DNA from: Fibrobacter sp. UWB13
GTDB taxonomy: Bacteria; Fibrobacterota; Fibrobacteria; Fibrobacterales; Fibrobacteraceae
Assembly (NCBI RefSeq): GCF_900177805.1
Contig: NZ_FXAX01000006.1
Coordinates: 62,001-126,000 of the forward strand
Direction: 5' to 3'
DNA: 64,000 bases
Both the position numbers and the translations under genes were made by a program. Position 1 is the stretch's first letter. Every line of letters starts with the position of its first letter. The notes below the pieces were generated by a model that saw only the letters and a list, made by a program, of their open reading frames with translations, had not been told where the DNA came from and made no database searches. Below, piece after piece: positions 16,501 through 25,600 of this stretch.

Positions 16501-19391
16501 CGGAAAATAAGAAGGGATACGAAATTGGTACGCTTACCTTTGATGACCTTGATACGGCATCGAAGTTCCGCAACAACAAATTTGAGTGTCTCGAATGCGA
16601 TGAATTGGGCTTTAATCTGAATCCGGAAACGGGTGTTCTGACAACGACTCGCAAGTTTGACTATGAAACTGAACCCAAGACATACGAGTTGACCGTAATT
16701 ATCCAGGATGCTTCGGAAAGGGCTGACCTTGTCGCTACGGGTACGATTACCGTTGAACTTACGAACGTCTACGAATTTACGGAACTTGTATATACTGTTC
16801 CGGAATCGGATTCTGTCGGTACGTCTTTCAAGAAGTCTCTTGAAGTGGATAATGTCGAAGGCGCTAACGGTGACCTTAAATTCTACATCCTCGATGGTTC
16901 TAAAGAAGTAAGTGCCACCAAGGAATTCAAGCTGAATTCCAAGACGGGAACCTTCTCTGTAGCATCTCCGCTGGATTATGAAACGACAGAATCTTATTCT
17001 GTAAGAGTTCGCGTCAAGGATACTGAAGGCGGATACTCCGATACGACTGTGACTATCAAAGTCATTGACGTCAATGAAGCCCCGTCTGTTGTGGTTGATA
17101 CAATCTACGTGTCCGAAGACCAGGTCATTAAGGATCCGTTCAGCACTGTTAAGACGGACAAGGATGACCCGGATACCAAGAATGCTGATTTCCGCAACAA
17201 CGTCTATGAAAATACGGACAAGAACGATGTCGTCTTTGTTAAGTCTAATGGCGATGTCATTCTCCTGAAGCCCGTCGATTACGAAGTGGATTCCGTCTAT
17301 ACGATTATGGTCCGCGTGACGGACAAGGACGACAAGACTCTGACTTCGACGAAGAAGGTCGTGGTCAAGGTTAAAGACGTCTATGAAAAGTCTGTCGTCG
17401 AAATCACTCGCGTCGAGAATAAGGATTCTGTCTACCTCAAGCCGACTACAATTTATGTGAACGATTCCATTCTGAATGTCGAATGGACGAGGGATGGCAA
17501 GTTTGCCTCTAGTGTCGATACGGTTCAAGAAGGTTGCCACCTCATTATCAAGACGTACAAGGACCCGACCAAGAACGACCCGGGTGCAGACACGGTTGAA
17601 GTTTGCTACAGCACCGCTGCTCCGATTGTAACGGTTTCCGCCAATGGTGAAGATGTTACTGCAGATAACATTTATACCGTTGTCGAAAAGGCTACAAAGA
17701 ATGATAGCGCCGTCTATGTGAACGAGAAGAAGAACGATATCAAGGTAACGGTCAAGGATACTGCTGCCAATGTGTCTAAGTCGTTTGTTGTGAACGTAAG
17801 CCTCGATACGGTTTCTGTTTCGTCTAAGGAATTCAAGAATGTGCAAAAGATTGCTGATACTGAAGTTGCCCGTAAAAAGGATCCTGCTTCGGGAATCACT
17901 TCTGTTCCTGAAAATGGCGATTACTACAAGAACTCTTATACCGAAACGGTTAACGGCGTTAATGTGACGGTCTCTTACTACACGGATAAGAATGGTAAGG
18001 ATGTCAAGAAATCTGTAATCACTTCTTCGGGTAAGACGAAGGATATTGCCGTTATCGAAGTCTCTTATACGACGAAGATTGATGGCAAGGACGTTACAAT
18101 CTCGTACTATGCAGATGCCTCTACTGGTGAACGCGTGACTCTGAATACGGGGCTCACGGATAGTGAATCTGTACTTTCTGCGGATGGCGAAGACGTTACT
18201 GGTTCGTACAAAGTATCTTATACCTATGAAGATAAGAAGGGCAATACTGTCGAGGTCTCGTACTTCTTGGACGAGAAGGGCAAGATTGCTAAGAACAACG
18301 AAGGTAACATTGGCTATAACGTCAGCTACACCTATGTGAACATCTACGGCAATTCTTCGACGAAGGATGTATTCATTGTTCTTGACCAGAAGGGACCTGT
18401 CGTAAAGATCGAGTCTCCGACTGAAGATCAAATCCTTACATCGAATTTTGCAAATGTCAAGTGGACGGTCAATGGCATCGAGCAAGATACGCTTAATGTT
18501 CAGGGCCTTGACAACGGTGTGAATACGATTATCCGCGTGTTCCGTGACAAGGCGGGTAACGAATCTCGTGATTCTGTTCATGTCATGGTCAAGAACGTCA
18601 AGAACATCAATATTGACGTTGAAAAGCCGGTAACGCTTGTCAGCCGTGATTCTGTTGAAAAGTACTACAAGGAAAATCCGCCCAAGAAAGACCAGAACTA
18701 CGGTGTGACATTCTATAACTACAAGAAGGGTGAGGAAACCGAAGCTCTTGTGGGTATCGACGGCAAGGCTAAGGATGGCTCTGGTGACGTTCCGTATCCT
18801 GGCTTTGATGGTCACCTCGGACCGACTCTGGCAGTCGACGCTCGTGTGCCTGTCGTAAGTGCTGTGGGTGGACTGGCAACGCTGGACGATATCGTCATCA
18901 ATGGCGGTATGATTGCTCTGGACGGTGTGGATGCAGCCAACAGTAGAAAGGTTTCTGTCGAAGAATACGTTGAGAAGTATTGCACGGACGAATTTAAGAA
19001 GTCCATGACTTCGGACTATAGCAAGATGAACCTCTACTGGACGACGCTCAAGGTTAAGATCTGGGTGTACTCGAACACGGGTGTGTTTGCGGATTACTAC
19101 AGCTTCGATTACGACCTTGACGATCCGGATTATGTGAACGATGCTGGTCTTTTGAAGTTCTACTTCGAAATGAAACCCGATGAAAATGGTGACGTAAGGA
19201 CTAAGGATGGACGTCTCTATGGTACGGGCGCCTACCTCTTCAAGACCGAAGTCAAGATGACGTCGAAGCTCCGTTGCGATCTCCCGACGAGTCCTGACGA
19301 GGATAGTTCTAACAAGAAGAAGAACGCCGTTATCAAGTCTAGCGATGAACTTCTCAAGTCGTTCGGTTACAGACGTCCCGTTAATAAATAG
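13587..19391 (+). CDS. Giant cadherin-repeat surface protein 1
   Basis: A 1934-residue protein from the ATG at 13587 (a TTG five codons earlier was rejected because the ATG opens the signal peptide MKKGNLILRTVLSTVSAVLG). Order: signal peptide; N-terminal module with KLWGT and SGYTGTAKG; beta-rich region ending GTFITSGTFMIYDH; a Calx-beta-like domain ending DNKPP (about 15420). About six cadherin-type repeats follow, joined by D-V-N-E..P linkers and D-Y-E-T motifs, which in cadherins bind calcium. A shared C-terminal region (17400-19391) ends FGYRRPVNK. No type IX-like tail or LPXTG is seen. Probably cell-surface; adhesion is inference. Confidence 0.85.
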   Translation: MKKGNLILRTVLSTVSAVLGLAVCASAEDVPEVERDTVLLSPLHFEKDGAAVTDETENQRLWNELMKYKLWGTDSVIFNKGLFRIADPSGYTGTAKGKVYFRNGYHTLGGPIVSGNDIEISYPGMGANFDSLLVGPVRAGWLVLPGWYDAAGVKYEGTYCFEGQVFFDSPDRFANTNGDAATVMRRFIANVHKSGGKIYADWDKDMAVPGMTDVVVPGLPDLFVNKDANGNPLEALDGHFSDCPEEVPQPEKSLSVPELDLSGISWEPAVTLTEPYEETKYIQVPPITAADLAQSPKHVWFDKYVEKIQASSHTGKKLYILMPSNKQNANKKTGRLTRVFSRDGFDFNNSANDLRIQVVYVNDDATWNETTQSWDNFDLSKATVVPDSNYAGNLLFYTPADVKWMPFKASSGEAGDGAHFQGTFITSGTFMIYDHLSIAGQLIAGKWLWFESEFNGEFHYVPFNSPEIKTDVFVKDVFKEDDKTWYDMQFYLTDTAHTEVSFDYCFAFFGIDADTTGGKYDRYKSSTGTFAEPADLGESDDEHVMPLCSKGESRHIVIKKGQRRPTVPKYSAYLKVIEDDKIEDDEYMLFKIMNLNGAVISGNKFDGGLLVKIMDSDNKPPKFVDLDKLNLAVPENATKARAGKIKASDEENDGFKFEIVGGTAEDLFEIDPSSGVVTMKAGVEPFDYETWKDAGTKYNIEVEVCDEKATGYSAMLCDSRVFKISITDVNETPYFTYKATDKKEIKIAEDQPFSTDAVKFADTDIHNTDGLFTNNEVIAINGDTDYFDVTPAGYIYPKKGVVLDYETKNSYTITLRVRDATVDDNGKLVYPDLYDDMEFTIVVTDVDDGPKFDYKAYNGTVDENSIAGTEVDMDNAINATTTQTGAVITYKLLDETGSFEIDPGTGVITVAKGAVLDYETKSTYEMKVVASDEDKSKKNQIVQTDTATVVIKLNDLNEKPIFVEPTKTLTFPENKKGYEIGTLTFDDLDTASKFRNNKFECLECDELGFNLNPETGVLTTTRKFDYETEPKTYELTVIIQDASERADLVATGTITVELTNVYEFTELVYTVPESDSVGTSFKKSLEVDNVEGANGDLKFYILDGSKEVSATKEFKLNSKTGTFSVASPLDYETTESYSVRVRVKDTEGGYSDTTVTIKVIDVNEAPSVVVDTIYVSEDQVIKDPFSTVKTDKDDPDTKNADFRNNVYENTDKNDVVFVKSNGDVILLKPVDYEVDSVYTIMVRVTDKDDKTLTSTKKVVVKVKDVYEKSVVEITRVENKDSVYLKPTTIYVNDSILNVEWTRDGKFASSVDTVQEGCHLIIKTYKDPTKNDPGADTVEVCYSTAAPIVTVSANGEDVTADNIYTVVEKATKNDSAVYVNEKKNDIKVTVKDTAANVSKSFVVNVSLDTVSVSSKEFKNVQKIADTEVARKKDPASGITSVPENGDYYKNSYTETVNGVNVTVSYYTDKNGKDVKKSVITSSGKTKDIAVIEVSYTTKIDGKDVTISYYADASTGERVTLNTGLTDSESVLSADGEDVTGSYKVSYTYEDKKGNTVEVSYFLDEKGKIAKNNEGNIGYNVSYTYVNIYGNSSTKDVFIVLDQKGPVVKIESPTEDQILTSNFANVKWTVNGIEQDTLNVQGLDNGVNTIIRVFRDKAGNESRDSVHVMVKNVKNINIDVEKPVTLVSRDSVEKYYKENPPKKDQNYGVTFYNYKKGEETEALVGIDGKAKDGSGDVPYPGFDGHLGPTLAVDARVPVVSAVGGLATLDDIVINGGMIALDGVDAANSRKVSVEEYVEKYCTDEFKKSMTSDYSKMNLYWTTLKVKIWVYSNTGVFADYYSFDYDLDDPDYVNDAGLLKFYFEMKPDENGDVRTKDGRLYGTGAYLFKTEVKMTSKLRCDLPTSPDEDSSNKKKNAVIKSSDELLKSFGYRRPVNK

Positions 19392-19424
19392 TTGAAACGA
19401 TTGTTAATAAATTGAAGTTTGACT

Positions 19425-19456
19425 GTCACCCCCGGTTCTCTTGCCGGGGGTGTTTT
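19425..19456 (+). terminator. Terminator after giant cadherin gene 1
   Basis: CACCCCCGG/CCGGGGGTG stem, 7-base loop, T5. It starts GTCACC, like the GTCAC hairpin family, so a family member may have been adopted as a terminator. The rest of the 285-bp spacer holds only the next promoter. Confidence 0.85.
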
Positions 19457-19557
19457 TGTGACCATTCATATAATACGCATGATACGCTTTTCGCAGAATA
19501 GTAGCTCAAAAACGGCGGAAATGGTATTTTTTTCTTACATTTTTACAAGATTTCATA

Positions 19558-19585
19558 TTGCTTTCGTGAACCTCGTTACTATATT
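19558..19585 (+). promoter_or_regulatory. Candidate promoter of second giant cadherin gene
   Basis: TTGCTT, 16-base spacer, TATATT, leaving a ~90-base leader. AAGGAG and AAGGA lie before the ATG at 19677. GTTACTATATT and GTGTTTG are shared with the promoter of giant gene 1. Confidence 0.5.
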
Positions 19586-19676
19586 TCATAGTAAAAGTGT
19601 TTGGATGATTTGGGAAAGAAACTGTGACAAATTTCTGGAGTGGATTTTGTCGTAGCAAAAGGAGCATAAGGATATT

Positions 19677-22600
19677 ATGTGGTTTGGCAAATTAAGTCTT
19701 AAAGCTGCAGCCCTGGTCTTGGCCGGAGCATTCTCTTCTGCATTTGCTGAGGTTGGTCCGTTAGATATTAGTGCCGATGACTGGAATTACCTCTCCAACT
19801 TTAAACTTTGGGGAACTACTGGTATTGATACCCGTAATAGACCTGAATTTTATGATTCTAGGTTCTACGATCGTAAGAACGAAAATGATTTTAGCGGCTA
19901 CACAGGTGTTGACCCCGATACGCTTGGTTGGGTTGGTACCGCTAAGGGCGATTTGACAACAGATGAAGTTGGGTGGTTTGATGGTCCTGTTATTGTTGGT
20001 GGTGCAGTAACTGTTCCGAGTGATTATGCGGAAAGCCGTAGGGCATATCTTTTGACTGGTCCTATTCGTACTACGGGTGGCATAGGTAGTGCTAGGTCTA
20101 GAGGTACCATATGCCAGGGTGCAAATAGAGCTTCATCGGGTGCTTGCGCTAACGTTCCTGAAGTTCGTTCAAATTTGAGTGTTCCTGGATTGACTGGTGC
20201 AACTTTGTCTGGAACATATAATGTTAGTGGCAGAACTGTTCTTAATGTGAGTTCTTATTGCGATGATAATCAAATTTGTGATATCTTCTTTGATAAGATT
20301 TCTTTTGGTAATGATAGCCGATTGGTTGTTCAAATGCCTGCAGAGGGGCAGCCTACACGTATTTTTGTAAATAGCATTAGTTTTGGAACTCATCCTGAAA
20401 TTGTTGTGGCTTATCAGGGAAAAGGTGACTTAAAGCTGGATGAATACGATGGCAACTTGCTGATATATTCTAAAGGTGATATCAACTTTGATAATACAGA
20501 TAATGTGCCTATAATGGGTACAATTGTTAGTAAGGGGACTATAAAACTGGGACGCAATATGATTTTTGCGGGACAGTTTATTGCTAATAAAATTGAAGTT
20601 GGTAACGAAATTAAAGCAGAAACTTTTGTCTTTAAAAAGTTTGACCCGAAGATTGAACTTTTCATAGGAAACAAGTCTAAAAAGATTAAAGAAGGCGATA
20701 ATGTTTCTTTGGATGTTGTGCTCAGTGAAACTTCTAAAAATGATGTGACGTTTAATTATTGCTTCTATTTCCAATCTGCAGCTGGCGTTGATGGTGTTTA
20801 TGCCGGGCATAAGGATGTTGATACTAAAAATCTCCCGATTTGTGGAACATCCACAACCAAAGCAACAATTCCTGCTGGAAAAACGAGTGCCACGGGAATC
20901 AATATCAAGCCTTTGGTTGATGGTCTTGTTGAAGAAGATGAACAGCTTTGGTTCCAAATCAGTGACCTTAAGGGTGCGGAAACGAATTCGGATTATGAAG
21001 CCAATAAGGGGTACAAAATCTACATTGTAAGTAATGATGCGGCTCCGACAGTCTCTAGCGAGCTTGTTATTAATGTCAATGAAGATGACTTGCATCAATT
21101 TACGGCGTCTGAATTCAAGTTCCTGCATGCAACACAAAAATTTGCATCCGTTATTATTACGAGTCTTCCGCCTTCGACAAAGGGTGTAATTGCTAAATTA
21201 GATAAAAATGGTACAATTACTCTTAATGATGGATCTAAGGCAACTCCTATTAAATTGGAGTCTACGGGTACTACTATTACTGTTGCTGATTTAACTAAGC
21301 TTGTTTATCAGCCTGCTGCTGATGACTTTGGTGACAACTATACGACTTTCAAATATAAAGTTGTTGGCGATGGAGTGGGTGACAATACATCTATCGAGTA
21401 TAAGGCTACGATTAATGTCATTCCGGTAAACGATCAACCTTCTGCCAATAATTTCAATTTTTCTGTCGCTGAACATCCGACCAAGGATGCTATCGTTGGA
21501 ACGGTTACTCCGAAGGATAAGTCTAACGAAATCGATGTGGATACCTATGTCTTCACGAAGGTTTCTGGCGACTCCAGATTTGTTGTGACATCTAATGGTA
21601 CGGTAAAGGTAAATGGTAGTGTTTCGTTCAATGCAAAAACCGAAAGTAAGTTTGTCATCAAGGCTACGGTTAAGGATGATGCCGGAACTGAAAAGACGAA
21701 GATTGCAGGTCCTTTGACTTCTGATCAATTCACAATTACAATCAAAATCAACAACGAAAACGATGCTCCGGTTATTGCCGCTCAGACGTTCTCGATTCCT
21801 GAAAAGAATACCGATGGCTCTGATTGGCCGAGTGGTACGCTTGTTCCCAAGGGAACTGTAGTTGCAACGGATGATGATGGTGATAATTTGACGTTTACAG
21901 CACCGTCAGATGTTCCGTTTGGTTTCAAGAAGGGAACGAACCAACTCATTGTTACGGATGGTAGCGCACTCGATTACGAAAAAAAGACTTACTATACCTT
22001 TAAGGTAACTGTGACGGATGGCAATGGTGGTTCCGCTTCGGCAAACATTACAGTGAACATTACGGATGTGAATGAACCGCCTCCACCTCCTGATGTGAAG
22101 AAGGAATATTCCATAAAGGAAAATTCTGCAAAGGGTACTACTTTGGGAACCTTTGTTGTCAAGGATTATGATAAAATTTCTGGAAAACTTGAAACTCTGA
22201 AGTATACATTGACTGGTGCTATTACGGGTGCCGCTGGCGCTACGACAACTTTAAAGAACAAGACCTTGGCTGATATCTTTGAAGTTGTGGAAGTTGATGC
22301 TAATGGTGGCGATAGGGAAGTGGCAATTCGTGTCAAGAATCAGGCCTTGCTCGATTACGAAGCCCTCTACAATGCTTCTAATAAGACTACTTATCCTGTG
22401 ACCATTACCATTAAGGATAATGCTAATCCGGCTGTATCTGTTTCGACCAAGATTGCTATTCAGGATGTGAATGAAAAGCTTACTGCAAATGATGCCGCTT
22501 TTGTCTTGAATGAACATTCTCCGGTGGGTAGCCCGGTTTGCGCGACGTATAACGCTGATGGCGACTGCAAAGTTGTTGCAAAGGTAACTGCTGAGGATTT

Positions 22601-25600
22601 GGATATTTATAATCCTGCATTTAGAGATTTCACATTTGCAATTTCTAAAAACAATTCCGGAACTATGGCTACTGATGCCAAAAAGTTCGGTGTAAATCCG
22701 TACGATGGTAGCTTGTACACTACAGATGATTTTGATTACGAAACTGGCAAACATTCATTCAAGTTCTTGGTGACTGTTTCTGATGGTCAATTCTCTGATG
22801 ACGCCGAAATTACCGTAACGATTAACGATATCGAAGAACCCAAGATTATTGTGAATACAGAAGGTTCGGCTGTCGTTCCTGAAAATACAGGAACAGGTAC
22901 CGAAGTTGATAATTTTGCGGAAATTGATGATGAAAATGTAAGACAGCAGTTAAGTACTATTGTTGGTAAGCCTACCTATGACATTGATGATGCGGCTAGT
23001 GCCAATGCTGCGGGGCTGTTCCATATTGATGCCCGTTTGGGTTTTATTACCGTAGAAGATGGTTCAAAGCTTGATTTTGAAGCTTTGTACCCCAAAAATA
23101 CATATACTGTTGCTATTGTTGCTAAGGGAACGGATAAGTATGGTGCTTCTGTTGTGGTTAATATCAATAGAACTATTGTCGTGACGGATGTTAACGAAAA
23201 GCCGACGATTGAAAATACGGACCCGATTAAGGTTCCTGAAACGGCTACCAGCAAGGACGGTTCTATTGGTCAAATTGAAGCTTCTGATCCGGATTTCTGC
23301 TCTGTAAATAGCACGTATTCTTGCAAGAATGGGTTGCATGAATATGGTTACAATAAGTTGACTTATAAGGTTGAAGAAGTTCTCCCAGTTGACGGAAGTA
23401 CAGATTTCCCATTTGATATTGATCCTAACACGGGTAAGATTTCTGTTGCCGTTGGTAAGGAATTGAACTATACAAAGCAAAGCGAGTACAAGTTCATTGT
23501 CAAGGTAATGGACCGTCCGTTGATTGCTGGTGTGCCTTCTCAATCCGCCACAGCCGAAATGACCATCGTTGTTACGGATGTGAATAGACCGTCTAAGTTC
23601 GAAGTGGTGACTAACCCCTATGAAGTTGAAGAAAATGTTAGCGTCCCGACGGTTTTGGATGGTGGTAATATTGTTATCTATGATGAAGACGCGGCTGATG
23701 TGAATAAGCTCAAAGTCACCATTACTGATAATGATGCAACAGCAGCTCTTGATGCTGCAAAACTTTTCAAAGTCGTTCAGGTGGGTAAGACTGATGCAGA
23801 AACGCTTTTGAGCACGTTTGTGATTCAGACCGCTGATGACTTGGATTACGAAGAACTCTACAAGAAAGTCGAAAAGGATGCTGTATTCAATATTACTTTG
23901 ACGGTTGAAGATACCGAAGGTAATAAGACTTCTCAGGATACGAAAATTCGCGTGATTGACGTGAACGAAGAACCTGCATTTACTAAGACTTCTTATACCT
24001 TTAGCATTGCTGAAAATACGACTGAGACGACTTCGCTGGGCGTTGCTGAAGCTACTGACCCGGATAAGTACAATACCAAGTTTAACACGTTGTCTTTCTC
24101 GCTTAAGGGTGAAGAAGCCGCTCTGTTTGATATTGACGAACGTTCTGGCGAAATCTTTACGGTCAATAACGCAAAGTTTGATTACGAAACCAAGCGTCAA
24201 TACAGCTTTGAAGTGGTCGTTAAGGATAAGGATTTCACAAAGAAGGTTCCTGTAACGGTCAATGTCACGGATGTTTCTGAAGGACCTAAGTTCACGGATA
24301 TTCCGACTTTGACGGTTGATGAAAATACTTTGAAGGGTACTAAGGTCGGCGAAATCTTGGCTACGGACGATGACTGCAAGGCTTCGTTTGCTGCAACCTG
24401 CAAAAAGCCGACGTATACTATTACAGCCTCTGACGTAGCCCCCAATGATTACAAGGCATTTACGTATGTTGACGGTGTCATTAAGGTCGCTAAAGACAGT
24501 ATTTTGGACTTTGAAGGACAGAGTGAATATACCGTTCATCTCGTGGTAAAGGATGGTTCTGATCCGACACTTTCTGATGGTGTTGACGTTAAAATCATCA
24601 TCAACGATGTGAACGACGCTCCGACTTACGAAGAAAAGGAATACGTCTTCGAAATTCATGAAAAAGCACCTAAGGGCGAATTTGTCGGTTCCGTTGTTGC
24701 TGATGACCAGGACCACTGGGCTGTTCTCCACTATGCGCTTACGGATTATGAAGCTAACTCTGGAGACGCTTCCATCTTTGATATTGATGAAGAGGGCAAT
24801 ATTTACTTGTCTTCTAAGTCTTTGAACTATGAAACGCAGAAGCAGTATCAAGTTTGGGCTACAGCCACGGATAATGGTAAAGACAAGGGCTTTGAAAATT
24901 ATAGTGCAACGACTCTTGTTACCATCAAGATTATTGACGACCCGGATGGTCCGGAAATTATTGATGATGGCAAGAAGAGCTATGATGTTAAGGAAAACAC
25001 CGTTGAAGAACCGATTAAGGATACGGAAATCGCTTGCTACGAAGTCAGGGATGAAGACAAAGGTCAAGTTGCAACTCTCGTTCCTTATGTGACGGACAAT
25101 GGTGACACGGATGCAGACCGTCTGTTTGATGCAAAAATCAAGAAGAACGGCTCCAAGTACGAACTTTGCCTTATTGTAAATGATGTTAAACGCTTGAATT
25201 ACGAATCGATCGCTCATACTCATTCTATCAATGTGAATGTGATGGATGCAGATAAGCTGACCGCTCATGTTACCAAGACCATCAATCTCATTGATGTGAA
25301 CGAAATGCCTATTATTTCGGGTAATGCAACGTTCTCGTTCTATGAAAATAAGGGCAAGGATTATGTAATCGGTCGACTCTATTCTGATGATGTCGATACT
25401 TCCAAGGTATTTACTCAGAACAAGTTTACCGCTATTGGCGGCGATACGGAACTCTTCGATATTACTGAAGATGGTAAGATTATTACTAAGCGTAATTTCG
25501 ACTACGAAGAAGAAAAGAACCATACATTCGAACTAGAAGTCGCTCTGTCTGATAAGGATGTCAAGACGGCGTATCCGAAGCTTACCACGACGACGACGAT

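Noticed and set aside
14892-18815. 1307-codon open frame antisense to giant cadherin gene 1
   Set aside because: The biased Asp/Glu/Val/Thr codon use of the sense gene removes stops from the opposite strand. The product is Arg/Ile/Asn-rich with no domain, start signal or neighbours. Similar antisense frames lie under giant gene 2 (23064-25523, 25533-27707).
19419-19655. 78-codon frame in the spacer between the giant genes
   Set aside because: It runs through the terminator hairpin and the next promoter, with no Shine-Dalgarno sequence; judged chance.
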